Shown piece by piece: positions 1 through 8,034 of a stretch of DNA of 17,172 nucleotides. The stretch covers positions 1 through 17,172 of the forward strand of contig DMHA01000194.1 in assembly GCA_003449615.1 (NCBI GenBank), given 5' to 3'. This DNA is from Flavobacterium sp. (lineage in GTDB: Bacteria > Bacteroidota > Bacteroidia > Flavobacteriales > Flavobacteriaceae). The position numbers and the translations under genes were made by a program. How positions within the stretch are numbered: position 1 is the first letter of the stretch; each line of letters starts with the position of its first letter. The notes beneath the pieces were generated by a model. The model saw nothing but the letters and a program-made list of their open reading frames with translations, ran no database searches and was not told the origin of the DNA.

Positions 1-100
1 CGAAAAAAAGAATAATGCTTTTGCTTTTATGAAAAACTTCTATTGTGAGTAATTTCTGTTAAAATTTTTATAATAAAATAGTATTATGACGTTTAATTAT

Positions 101-108
101 TAGATTTA
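101..108 (+). promoter_or_regulatory. Possible -7 element for the M16 peptidase gene
   Basis: TAGATTTA matches the Bacteroidota -7 consensus TAnnTTTG at seven of eight positions (the last G is A). It lies 23 bases before the ATG at 132, a reasonable distance for a short leader. No clear -33 TTG is seen at the expected spacing, so this is a weak call. The region 53-131 is otherwise very AT-rich and holds no gene that I can support. Confidence 0.3.
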
Positions 109-131
109 CCAAAAATTTAAACCAAAAAAAA

Positions 132-2939
132 ATGAAACAATTTTTTAAATTAGCCTTTGGGTTACTGTTTTCAGCAGCAATTTTTGCTCAAGAAATTGAT
201 TATTCAAAAGCGATTCCTTTTGACCCTAGTGTAAAAACAGGAAAACTCGAAAACGGATTGACTTATTACATCAAGAAAAATGCAAAACCTGAAAAGAAAG
301 TTTCTTTGCGACTGGTTGTCAACGCTGGTTCTATACTTGAGGATGACGAACAACTGGGATTGGCTCATTTTATGGAGCACATGAATTTCAATGGCACCAA
401 GCGTTTTCCAAAGAACAAATTGGTCGATTATTTGCAGAGTATTGGGGTAAAGTTTGGGCAACATTTAAACGCTTACACCAGTTTTGATGAAACAGTTTAT
501 TTTTTGCCAATTCCTTCTGACAGTCCCGAAAAAATTGAAAACGGATTCAATATTATCGAAGATTGGGCTTTTAATGCCAATTTGACACCAGATGAAATCG
601 ATAAAGAAAGAGGCGTTGTTCTCGAAGAATACCGCATTGGACTTGGTGCCGACAAGAGAATGATGGGCAGATATTTGCCAAAAATGATGTACAATTCACA
701 GTATGCAAATAGACTTCCGATTGGTAAAAAAGAAATTTTAGAAAATTTTAAATACGATAAATTAGTGAGTTACTACAAAGATTGGTATCGTCCCAATTTG
801 ATGAGTGTTATCGTAGTTGGCGATATTGATGTTGCCGAAATGGAACAAAAAATTAAAGACCATTTTTCAGCTTATAAAAATCCAAAAAACGAAAAACCCA
901 GAAACACCTTTGAAGTTCCTAATCATAAGGAAACTTTCGTTGCCATAGAAAGTGATAAAGAGGCATCAAGGACACAAATTCAATTGCTGTACAAGGATTA
1001 TGATTTGCCAAAACCAACAATAACCATTGGAGATTATAGGACAGACCTTGTTGAAGGATTGTTTACTACAATGCTCAATAATAGATTGGATGAATTGGTA
1101 AACTCACCAACGCCTCCATTTCTTTATGGATATTCCTATCACGGCGGAACTTATGCCAGAACAAAAGAAGCCTATCAATCTTTTGCAATGATTCAAGAAG
1201 AAAAGCAACTTTCAGCTTTAAAAGTTTTGGTTACAGAGAATGAAAGAGCCAAAAAATTTGGGTTTGCCCAAAGCGAATTGGATAGAGCAAAATCGAACTT
1301 TTTATCGCAATATGAAAATGCTTTTAAAGACAAAGACAAAACAGAATCCGATAGATTTGTAGGCGAATACCAAAGTAATTTTCTAGAAAAAAATCCATTT
1401 CCAGGCATTGATTGGGAATTTGCCAACGTAAAACAAATGCTTCCTACTATTAGTTTGCAAGAAGTAAATGATTTTATCAAAGGTTTTGTGAAAGAGGACA
1501 ATAGAGTTGTAATTATTACAGCCCCAGAAAAAGAAGGTCTGAAAAAAGTCACAGAGCAAGAAGTTTTAGATGTACTAAAAGTAAATTCAGACGAAATTAC
1601 TGCTTACAAAGATTCGGAATCTGCTACAAGTTTATTGCGAAATGAAGTAAAATCTGGAACCATTTTAAATAAAAAAAATGACCCTAAAATTGGAACAACT
1701 ACATTATTTTTATCGAATGGTGCCAAAGTAACCTACAAAAAAACGGATTTCAAAAATGATGAAATTTTAATGGAAGCTGTTAGTTTTGGCGGAACCAATA
1801 TGTATTCTAATGAGGACATGAAGAAAGTGCAATTTGCAAATTCTGCCTTAACCGAAGCTGGATTTTCTGGATTAAAATTGAACGACATCAATAAATTTAT
1901 GGCAGGAAAATTGGCTAGTGCAAATCCATATATAAGCAATACAACCGAAGGATTTAGAGGTAGTTCAACTCCAAAAGATTTGGAATATTTGTTTCAAACC
2001 ATTCATGCTTATTTCACAGATTTGAATCTTGACCCATTAGCATTTGAAGGATTTAAGCAAAAAGTATCTGCCTATTACAAAAATATGGCCTCGCAGCCCA
2101 ATTTCTATTTCCAACAAGAATTGCAAACGTATTTAAACAAGGAAAATCCAAGATTTAATGGGTTGATTCCTACCGAAAAAACTTGGAGTGAAACCGATTA
2201 TACCTTGGCTTACAACAAATACAAAGAGCGTTTTGCTAATGCTGGGGATTTTGAATTTTATTTTGTTGGAAACATTGACGAGAAAATAATTGAGGATTTT
2301 TCAGCAAAATATTTGGCTTCGTTACCATCGACAGACAAAAAAGAAAAGGCAGTAGATTTAGGATATAGAATGTTGAAAGGAGATTTGAAAAAAGTGGTTA
2401 ATAAAGGGAAAGATCCAAAAAGCACCGTGAATGTAATGTTCTACGGCGACTGTACCTATAACACTAAAGAAGCTTTAGCATTGAGATCAGCTGGCGAAGT
2501 ATTAACCATTAAATTAATCGAAGAACTACGAGAAAATGAAAGTGGGGTTTATGGAGCTGGTGCCAGAGGAAGTATGAGCAAAGTGCCTTATGGCAGCTAT
2601 AATTTCAGTATTAATTTTCCATGTGGCCCTGAAAATGCCGAAACTTTGACCCAATCAGCTTTGAGAGAGTTGAACAAAATTATCGAAAAAGGTCCCGAAG
2701 AAAAAGATGTGACTAAATTTAAAGAATCCGAAAAATTAGATTACAAAGAAAAAATCAAGAAAAATGAGTATTGGATGTCTAATTTAACACGCTCCTTTAT
2801 TTATGGGATTTCTGCTCATGAAATCTTAGAATTTGAACAAAAAATAGATGCAATTACAGCAAAAGACATTCAAGAGGTAGCCAAAAAATATCTCACAAAA
2901 GATAAAGTCATTGCTATGTTGATGCCTGAAACAAACTAA
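132..2939 (+). CDS. Secreted M16 family zinc metallopeptidase (insulinase/pitrilysin type)
   Basis: Zinc endopeptidase of the inverted HxxEH class, predicted to be exported. The first 20 residues form a signal peptide (K-rich start, hydrophobic core, cleavage near AIFAQ). The inverted zinc site HFMEH is at residues 79-83 (H79 and H83 metal ligands, E82 the general base). A downstream ligand is probably E166 in the ERGVVLEE helix, the usual spacing in pitrilysin. An M16 C-type inactive domain follows, with the YRPNLMSVIVVGDID stretch near residue 220. The second half (about 530-930) is another M16 lobe pair lacking HxxEH, as expected for a 935-residue clamshell enzyme. It is monocistronic: nothing precedes it closely, and a hairpin terminator follows its TAA. 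The substrate cannot be told; periplasmic peptide turnover or processing is the usual guess. ATG at 132 is chosen because the signal peptide starts there. Confidence 0.93.
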   Translation: MKQFFKLAFGLLFSAAIFAQEIDYSKAIPFDPSVKTGKLENGLTYYIKKNAKPEKKVSLRLVVNAGSILEDDEQLGLAHFMEHMNFNGTKRFPKNKLVDYLQSIGVKFGQHLNAYTSFDETVYFLPIPSDSPEKIENGFNIIEDWAFNANLTPDEIDKERGVVLEEYRIGLGADKRMMGRYLPKMMYNSQYANRLPIGKKEILENFKYDKLVSYYKDWYRPNLMSVIVVGDIDVAEMEQKIKDHFSAYKNPKNEKPRNTFEVPNHKETFVAIESDKEASRTQIQLLYKDYDLPKPTITIGDYRTDLVEGLFTTMLNNRLDELVNSPTPPFLYGYSYHGGTYARTKEAYQSFAMIQEEKQLSALKVLVTENERAKKFGFAQSELDRAKSNFLSQYENAFKDKDKTESDRFVGEYQSNFLEKNPFPGIDWEFANVKQMLPTISLQEVNDFIKGFVKEDNRVVIITAPEKEGLKKVTEQEVLDVLKVNSDEITAYKDSESATSLLRNEVKSGTILNKKNDPKIGTTTLFLSNGAKVTYKKTDFKNDEILMEAVSFGGTNMYSNEDMKKVQFANSALTEAGFSGLKLNDINKFMAGKLASANPYISNTTEGFRGSSTPKDLEYLFQTIHAYFTDLNLDPLAFEGFKQKVSAYYKNMASQPNFYFQQELQTYLNKENPRFNGLIPTEKTWSETDYTLAYNKYKERFANAGDFEFYFVGNIDEKIIEDFSAKYLASLPSTDKKEKAVDLGYRMLKGDLKKVVNKGKDPKSTVNVMFYGDCTYNTKEALALRSAGEVLTIKLIEELRENESGVYGAGARGSMSKVPYGSYNFSINFPCGPENAETLTQSALRELNKIIEKGPEEKDVTKFKESEKLDYKEKIKKNEYWMSNLTRSFIYGISAHEILEFEQKIDAITAKDIQEVAKKYLTKDKVIAMLMPETN

Positions 2940-2965
2940 TTTTTTATCAGTTTATGACTAAAACT

Positions 2966-2997
2966 ACCAGCTCTAAAAAAAGGGCTGGTTTTTTTTT
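2966..2997 (+). terminator. Rho-independent terminator of the M16 gene
   Basis: Stem ACCAGCTC (2966-2973) pairs with GGGCTGGT (2982-2989) across an A-rich 8-base loop, with one T-G wobble, and is followed by a run of nine T (2989-2997). It begins 26 bases after the peptidase stop codon. The convergent helicase gene ends inside the T run (its TAA is 2996-2998), so the same hairpin may also slow transcription arriving from the right, though its - strand T tract is poor. Confidence 0.9.
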
Positions 2998-5902
2998 ACT
3001 CCAAAATAAATTCCAAATTCTCTTCAATTTCAGTACTAATGAAATTTTCATCCAAAAGAGAATCGGACAACAATTTTTTAGTTTCCTGCAAACGAATGAT
3101 TTTCTCTTCGACAGTATTTTTCGTGATAAACCGAACGACATTTACTTTGTTCATTTGCCCAATTCGATGCGCTCGACCTATGCCTTGCTTCTCAGAAAAA
3201 GGATTCCACCAAGGGTCGAGAAAAACGACATAAGAGGCTTTTGTAATATTCAATCCAACGCCGCCGGCTTTCAAAGAGATAAAAAATAACAAAGGTTTTT
3301 CCTCTTCCTGAAAACGATTCACTTGAAATTCTCTTTCTTTCAAAGGGGTTTCGCCTGTGAGTTCACAGAAATCAATTTTGTTTTCCTTGCACCAAGTTTT
3401 ATAAAAATTCAAATTAGATACAAATGAACTAAAAACAATTGTTTTTTGGTTCGATAGGACTAAAGTCGCTAAATATTGAGTTACCGCAAAGTATTTCCCC
3501 GAATCCATTTCGGAATTAAAATCAATCATTTTGGGGTGGTTGCTCAATTGTCTTAATCGCATCAAAGTATTGATAATACTGATTTTATCTACTCCTGAAC
3601 CATCAGTTTTCAATAAAGCATTTCTGGCTTTCGATTTTTCTTCTTCGTACAATTTCTCTTGATCAGGTTCCATTTCGCAATAGAAAATTTGCTCGGACAG
3701 TTCGGGTAAATCTTTCAAAACCTGTTCTTTGGTTCGTCTTAAAATAAAAGGACCAATAAGTTTTTTCAGTTCCAATATACTGTTTTGATCTTTTTTTTTC
3801 TCGATGGGCAGTTTATAATTCTCAGCAAAAAAGGCATAATTCCCCAAAATATTTGGGTTAATGAATTGCATTTGCGACCATAAATCGTCGAGAGAATTTT
3901 CTATTGGCGTGCCACTTAATGATATTTTGTGACGAGCTTTTAACTTATTAATTGCTTTAAAAATTTTGGAATTTTTGTTTTTGATGTATTGACTTTCGTC
4001 CAAAATCAGATACCTAAAATTGTATTTCTCCAAGATTGAAATGTCTCTCGAAACGATAGCATAACTCGTAAAAATCAAATCGTAATTTTCTAATTTCCGA
4101 GACAGTAATTTTCGATCGTTGCCAATGTATTTCACCCTTCGAAAATGCGGTGTAAATTTTCGAGCTTCGCTATACCAATTGAAAACCAATGACGAAGGCA
4201 ATACAATTAGTGCTTTTAGATGTTCTTTTGGAACGGGAATTTCGTTTCCAAATAAATCGGATTGAATATTATCTGATTTATCAACAGCCAATTGTTCTTG
4301 CACAGTCACCAATGTAGCCAATGTTTGCAGTGTTTTTCCCAATCCCATATCATCTGCCAAACAAGCACCAAGACCGTTTTCGTAATGTTTCAACAACCAT
4401 TTAACCCCTTCAATTTGATATGGTCGCAAAACTGCTTTTACCAAACTAGAGGGTTTGTATTCAATATTAGCTTGCAGATTATTAGCAATCTTTAATTCTA
4501 AAATACTTTCTAATACTGCATAATTGCTTTTGGGAACTATTAGATTTCCATTTTGCACTTTTGCCAATTTTAAGATAGGACTATACAAAGTGAACCACTC
4601 TATCGGAATTAAAAAATAGTTGCCATTGGGCAAAAGAAAAAGTCTGTTTTGGTTTTTTATATTTTGAATAATTTCTGTAAAACTGAATTTAAATGAATCA
4701 CAAACGACCGTCATTTTAATGTCAAACCAATCGTTTTTCAACTCATTCGAGGATTGAATACTAGGTTTTTGATTGGCAATTTTTTTGCTATCAATTTTAA
4801 AATCCTCAATAGAAAACCCTAAAGATTCGAGCATTTTTTGGTTTTCAATAGCCCATTGAATACTGGAGTAAGGGTCTTTATTTTCTGTTTTTTGCGGAAA
4901 TTCAAAAAATCCATTTTGGGTTTTTGCCAAACCAACTTTTAGTAATTTATCAGTAAATGAATTTTCGTTTTCAGATCGTTTGTATTGTATGATTTTGATG
5001 TTCTCTAAATCATTAAAATCAATACTCGAATGGGTTATTTTGGTTGAATTTAATTCAAATAAATATCCGTTATAGTCAAAGATAAGATTGAGATAATACT
5101 TGTCTTTAAAAAAATCAAAAACGGGTTGAATTTCACAAGAAATAATCATATCCCTTACTTCAATTTCAAAACCTGTTGCAGTTATATCTGCCTTTTTTGC
5201 AATATCTTTTATGAATTTTTCGAAATAATCAGGCACCAATTTTGACGGAATTTCAACAGATTTTTTTGTCAAAAAAGGAGTGATTTTTTTTGAATTGATA
5301 TTTTGCAAATGAAAAAGTTTTCGGTCAACGATAATCCAACTCGGTTCGTCTAAAAGTAATTCGATTTTGGTTTGAAATGGATAAAAAACAATTTCGTTGT
5401 CCTTTAATTGTAAAGTATAGGTAATTCCGTTTTCGTGTTTGTCAAAGTGGAGTAAGGTTTCTAAAGGCTGATGAAAAGTGGCAACGCAAGTGTTTCTAAA
5501 GTCTTTATCTTTCTCCAAATTGACAGATAAAGGAAAATTTTCTGCTTTAATTAGACAAAAAAACTGATTCAAGTTTGTTGTTGTAAATTGTCGAATGCCA
5601 AAGGCAATTTTTGTGTCTTGAAGCAAATCTTCAATAGTTTTGGCAGACTTGAGGTTTTTACTGAATTTTTTAAAAACTTTTTCTGGTTTTAACTGGTCGC
5701 AAATGCTCAACAATTTTTTTGTGGTTGTGTCTAAATCTTCCAAAATCAGCCCGAAACTTTCCAAGACTTGGGGACTGGCTTTTTTATCTAAATATTCTAT
5801 TTCCTTGGTTTGCTCTATAATATAAGCCGTTGGAATATAACAATTGAGTCTTTTTTCAAAAGTAACATCAAAGCAAAACTGAAAGGGAATTTTGGTTTTC
5901 AA
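2996..5902 (-). CDS. SNF2-family DEAD/DEAH-type helicase (Swi2/Snf2 ATPase)
   Basis: Double-stranded-DNA translocase of superfamily 2, 968 residues. The N-terminal ~490 residues form a variable region without a motif I recognise. The SNF2_N ATPase core has Walker A in DDMGLGKT (about residue 516-523), a DESQ box in LILDESQYIKN (about 635) and motif III SGTPIENSLDDLW (about 665). The helicase C-terminal lobe ends with motif VI in GRAHRIGQ (about 910), where the arginine finger lies. Bacterial members are often tied to RNA polymerase recycling (RapA-like) or DNA defence and repair; nothing here picks one. The start codon is TTG at 5902: it lies 6 bases after the methyltransferase stop, an in-frame TAA is just upstream, and no ATG occurs for more than 200 codons. 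Translational coupling to the methyltransferase is likely. Confidence 0.9.
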   Translation of the reverse strand: MKTKIPFQFCFDVTFEKRLNCYIPTAYIIEQTKEIEYLDKKASPQVLESFGLILEDLDTTTKKLLSICDQLKPEKVFKKFSKNLKSAKTIEDLLQDTKIAFGIRQFTTTNLNQFFCLIKAENFPLSVNLEKDKDFRNTCVATFHQPLETLLHFDKHENGITYTLQLKDNEIVFYPFQTKIELLLDEPSWIIVDRKLFHLQNINSKKITPFLTKKSVEIPSKLVPDYFEKFIKDIAKKADITATGFEIEVRDMIISCEIQPVFDFFKDKYYLNLIFDYNGYLFELNSTKITHSSIDFNDLENIKIIQYKRSENENSFTDKLLKVGLAKTQNGFFEFPQKTENKDPYSSIQWAIENQKMLESLGFSIEDFKIDSKKIANQKPSIQSSNELKNDWFDIKMTVVCDSFKFSFTEIIQNIKNQNRLFLLPNGNYFLIPIEWFTLYSPILKLAKVQNGNLIVPKSNYAVLESILELKIANNLQANIEYKPSSLVKAVLRPYQIEGVKWLLKHYENGLGACLADDMGLGKTLQTLATLVTVQEQLAVDKSDNIQSDLFGNEIPVPKEHLKALIVLPSSLVFNWYSEARKFTPHFRRVKYIGNDRKLLSRKLENYDLIFTSYAIVSRDISILEKYNFRYLILDESQYIKNKNSKIFKAINKLKARHKISLSGTPIENSLDDLWSQMQFINPNILGNYAFFAENYKLPIEKKKDQNSILELKKLIGPFILRRTKEQVLKDLPELSEQIFYCEMEPDQEKLYEEEKSKARNALLKTDGSGVDKISIINTLMRLRQLSNHPKMIDFNSEMDSGKYFAVTQYLATLVLSNQKTIVFSSFVSNLNFYKTWCKENKIDFCELTGETPLKEREFQVNRFQEEEKPLLFFISLKAGGVGLNITKASYVVFLDPWWNPFSEKQGIGRAHRIGQMNKVNVVRFITKNTVEEKIIRLQETKKLLSDSLLDENFISTEIEENLEFILE

Positions 5903-5908
5903 GACTAA

Positions 5909-6673
5909 TTATTTAAAACAAACCGGAATAATTTCGCCTTTGGCCAAACAGTATTTCTCGACTAATTCGGGAGCAATTTTACTAGGATAATCCTCTTCGA
6001 CAACTCTAAAGCCAATGCTTCGCAGTTTATCAAAATAATCCCGACCATAAATGCGGACGTGATCGTATTGGCCAAAGATTTTGGCACGTTCTTTTTGGTC
6101 GGTAATTGTATCGTCTGCAAAAGTTGTTTCTCGTTGCAAATCTTGCGGAATTTGAAGAATTGCCATACCGCCAGGTTTCAAAACACGATACAATTCCTGC
6201 ATTGCTTTGGTATCGTCTGGAATGTGCTCCAAAACGTGATTGCAAAGAATAACATCATATTGATTGTCATCAAAAGGCAAATTACAAATATCGGCTTTCA
6301 CATCGGCAAGTGGCGAAAGTAAATCGGTTGTGGTATAATCAAGGTTTTTTTGTTTGCGAAACAATTTATAAAAAGCTTGTTCTGGGGCAAAATGCAAAAC
6401 TTTTTTTGGAGCAGTAAAAAAATCGGTTTGCTCCTTCAAATACAACCACAACAAACGGTGTCTTTCAAGCGAAAGTGTACTGGGCGAAAGCACGTTATTT
6501 CTCTGTTTTTCATAACCATAAGGCAACATCGATTTGAAACTTTTTCCGTCGATTGGATCAGTATATTTATCTCCTTTTAAAGAAAAAGCGATAATTGGTC
6601 GAGCCACATAACTCAAACGAATTAATAGCGGACGAGGAATGGTATTGAGTATTAGTTTGAACATAGATTTCAT
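5909..6673 (-). CDS. Class I SAM-dependent methyltransferase
   Basis: Predicted cytoplasmic methyltransferase of the Methyltransf_11 type, 254 residues. The Rossmann core starts at VLHFAPEQ (92-99), where the usual GxGxG loop is replaced by an APE form seen in some methyltransferases. Next come TTTDL (114-118, acidic end of strand 2), D128 with NLPFDDNQYDVI (131-142), the post-motif NHVLEHIP (145-152) and LKPGGMAIL (165-173). Residues 1-90 form a basic, hydrophobic N-terminal extension (KSFKSMLPYGYEKQRNN), consistent with an unidentified small-molecule or lipid substrate. It is followed 6 bases later by the SNF2 helicase gene, with which it is probably co-transcribed. ATG at 6673 is chosen; a second ATG three codons later is possible. 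The substrate is unknown. Confidence 0.8.
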   Translation of the reverse strand: MKSMFKLILNTIPRPLLIRLSYVARPIIAFSLKGDKYTDPIDGKSFKSMLPYGYEKQRNNVLSPSTLSLERHRLLWLYLKEQTDFFTAPKKVLHFAPEQAFYKLFRKQKNLDYTTTDLLSPLADVKADICNLPFDDNQYDVILCNHVLEHIPDDTKAMQELYRVLKPGGMAILQIPQDLQRETTFADDTITDQKERAKIFGQYDHVRIYGRDYFDKLRSIGFRVVEEDYPSKIAPELVEKYCLAKGEIIPVCFK

Positions 6674-6703
6674 TGGATAAAATTTGATATGTTAAAGTAA
6701 GTC

Positions 6704-6732
6704 GACACAGATTACACAGATTTTCACAGATT
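6704..6732. repeat. Left arm of inverted repeat around the GxxExxY gene
   Basis: 29 bases built from three near-tandem units, GACACAGATT, ACACAGATTT and TCACAGATT. Its reverse complement matches 7130-7158 at 28 of 29 positions (the one difference is the 11th base). It ends 8 bases beyond the stop codon of the GxxExxY gene and lies 30 bases upstream of the methyltransferase start. Confidence 0.9.
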
Positions 6733-6740
6733 TAGATGGG

Positions 6741-7115
6741 TCAGAGAATAACTCTTCTGTATTTTAGACTGTCTTCTCCAAAGTTGACTACGAGTCCAAT
6801 TTTATTTTTTGAACAAGCAAAATAGTTTAAAGTTTGTTTTGTATCACTGTTTGTCAATTGGCTAATTGCTTTTATTTCCAGAATTATTTCGTCGAAAACT
6901 ACAAAATCTGCGGAATACCCTTTGGATAATATTATATTTTTATATTCAATTTCGTATCCTTTTTCTCTTTCAAAAGGGATTCCTTCTTGTAAAAATTCAT
7001 ATTGTAATGCCTCTTTATAAACAATTTCGCTGAAACCTTTTCCAAGGATTTTATGAACTTCCATACAAAGACCTATAATTTGATACGTTTCCTCTTTCAA
7101 ATAAAAATTTTCCAT
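6741..7115 (-). CDS. GxxExxY protein, small PD-(D/E)XK nuclease-like protein
   Basis: A 124-residue protein of the GxxExxY family (PD-(D/E)XK superfamily, Pfam PDDEXK_3 type). The name-giving motif is GFSEIVY (residues 29-35), preceded by a helix with ICMEVHKILGKG. The nuclease-like core has the acidic residue in SADFVVFDE (about 73-81), followed by the E-x-K pair in EIILEIKAIS. A strand and helix with TDSKQTLNYFACSKNKIGLVVNFG-like sequence complete the fold, as in the Vsr/Mrr-type nucleases. All canonical acidic/lysine residues look intact, so it may be an active metal-dependent nuclease; its biological role is not established as far as I know. The length is normal for the family. The gene sits alone inside a 29-bp inverted repeat with only 8 and 14 bases to spare, so it looks like a self-contained cassette inserted between map and the methyltransferase gene. 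Confidence 0.85.
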   Translation of the reverse strand: MENFYLKEETYQIIGLCMEVHKILGKGFSEIVYKEALQYEFLQEGIPFEREKGYEIEYKNIILSKGYSADFVVFDEIILEIKAISQLTNSDTKQTLNYFACSKNKIGLVVNFGEDSLKYRRVIL

Positions 7116-7129
7116 TTAACAACTATTTT

Positions 7130-7158
7130 AATCTGTGAAAATCTGTGAAATCTGTGTC
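7130..7158. repeat. Right arm of inverted repeat around the GxxExxY gene
   Basis: Mirror of 6704-6732 with one mismatch, made of three ATCTGTGAA-type units about ten bases apart. It begins 14 bases upstream of the GxxExxY start codon, so it falls in the leader or promoter of that gene. It ends 18 bases from the map stop codon. Confidence 0.9.
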
Positions 7159-7189
7159 AAAAAAACAAATTCGTGTCTAAAAAACAAAT
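7154..7189 (+). repeat. Short direct repeat at the map 3' end
   Basis: GTGTCAAAAAAACAAAT (7154-7170) is repeated as GTGTCTAAAAAACAAAT (7173-7189), 16 of 17 bases identical and 19 bases apart. The first copy overlaps the outer end of the right inverted-repeat arm; the second covers the last codons and stop of map. Confidence 0.75.
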
Positions 7190-7995
7190 GGCACTCTCCT
7201 AAACTCATCTTCCTCGTTGCTAACGATTCCCAATGCTTGATATACATAAGCAAATGTCGATAAAATCTCTGGTTTTCCGTCTATTATGGCTACATCGTGT
7301 TCAAAATGGGCAGAGGGTTTTCCGTCGGCAGTGAGAATTGTCCAACCGTCTTTGAGTTGTTTGATGTTTTTGGTTCCCATATTGATCATCGGTTCAATGG
7401 CAACCACCATTCCTTCTATTAAAAGTTTGCCACGTCCTCGTTTTCCATAATTGGGCATTTGTGGGTCTTCGTGCATTTTCTGCCCCACACCGTGACCAAC
7501 TAATTCCCGAACGACGCCATATCCGTGAGCCTCGGTATATTTTTGAATGGCATTTCCCACATCCTCCACTCGGTTTCCAGCTCTAAATTGGCGGATGCCA
7601 ACATATAATGATTCTTTGGTAACTTGCAATAACTTTTTGACTTCGGGTGCAACCTCGCCAATTTCAAAGGAATAAGCGTGGTCGCCGTGATAACCATTTT
7701 TGTATGCACCACAATCAACCGAAATTACATCACCACTTTCTAGTGGTTTGTTGTTTGGGATTCCGTGAACCACTTGTGCATTTGGGCTCATACAAAGCGA
7801 ATTCGGAAAACCATAAAGTCCGAGAAAACTGGGGTAAGCTCCGTGGTCGCGAATAAATTCTTCGGCTCTTTTGTCTAAATATAATGTGGTAATTCCTTCT
7901 TTGATTTCGGAGGCAATCATTCCTAATGTTTTGGAAACGATTAAAGCACTTTCGCGCATTAACTCGATTTCTTCTCGTGTTCTTTTGATAATCAT
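7177..7995 (-). CDS. map: Type I methionine aminopeptidase
   Basis: Cytosolic metalloenzyme that removes the initiator methionine from new proteins with small second residues; essential in most bacteria. The 272-residue sequence carries the complete pita-bread active site. Metal ligands are D94 and D105 (in SVDCG and HGDHA), H168 (ELVGHGVG), E201 (AIEPMINMG) and E232 (HFEHD), each exactly three lower than the E. coli numbering. The substrate histidines H77 (VVHGIP) and H175 (KMHEDP) are also present. There is no N-terminal zinc-finger extension. The C-terminal tail (about 15 residues, EEDEFRRVPFVF) is longer than in E. coli and typical of flavobacterial enzymes. ATG at 7995 fits the family N-terminus MIIKRTREEIE. 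The gene is likely transcribed from its own promoter, with a -7 element at 8014-8021. Confidence 0.96.
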   Translation of the reverse strand: MIIKRTREEIELMRESALIVSKTLGMIASEIKEGITTLYLDKRAEEFIRDHGAYPSFLGLYGFPNSLCMSPNAQVVHGIPNNKPLESGDVISVDCGAYKNGYHGDHAYSFEIGEVAPEVKKLLQVTKESLYVGIRQFRAGNRVEDVGNAIQKYTEAHGYGVVRELVGHGVGQKMHEDPQMPNYGKRGRGKLLIEGMVVAIEPMINMGTKNIKQLKDGWTILTADGKPSAHFEHDVAIIDGKPEILSTFAYVYQALGIVSNEEDEFRRVPFVF

Positions 7996-8013
7996 ATTCT
8001 AATTTTCTGACCG

Positions 8014-8021
8014 CAAAACTA
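8014..8021 (-). promoter_or_regulatory. -7 promoter element of map
   Basis: On the - strand the sequence is TAGTTTTG, a perfect match to the Bacteroidota -7 consensus TAnnTTTG, 18 bases upstream of the map ATG. The -33 position falls in the inverted-repeat arm 8035-8053, where TTTA or CACTT occurs instead of a clean TTG. Position and match are good; the -33 box is uncertain. Confidence 0.5.
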
Positions 8022-8034
8022 CAATATTAATATG

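Noticed and set aside
2..52. A 16-codon frame ending in TAA at the left edge, possibly the end of an upstream gene
   Set aside because: Too short to show any family resemblance; chance open frames of this size are common in AT-rich DNA.
77..94. ATAATA-AAATAG-TATTAT inverted repeat before the M16 gene as a third TetR operator
   Set aside because: It shares only the AATAGTA half with the two boxes and lacks the CTATTAAT half, so it is likely chance in AT-rich DNA (roughly 71-88).
6704..7158. Target-site duplication around the GxxExxY cassette
   Set aside because: The bases directly outside the two arms do not match, so classical transposition with duplication is not supported.
6704..7158. CRISPR-like array from the repeated CACAGATT units
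   Set aside because: Units are tandem at 10-base spacing without spacers of usual length, and no cas gene is in the window.
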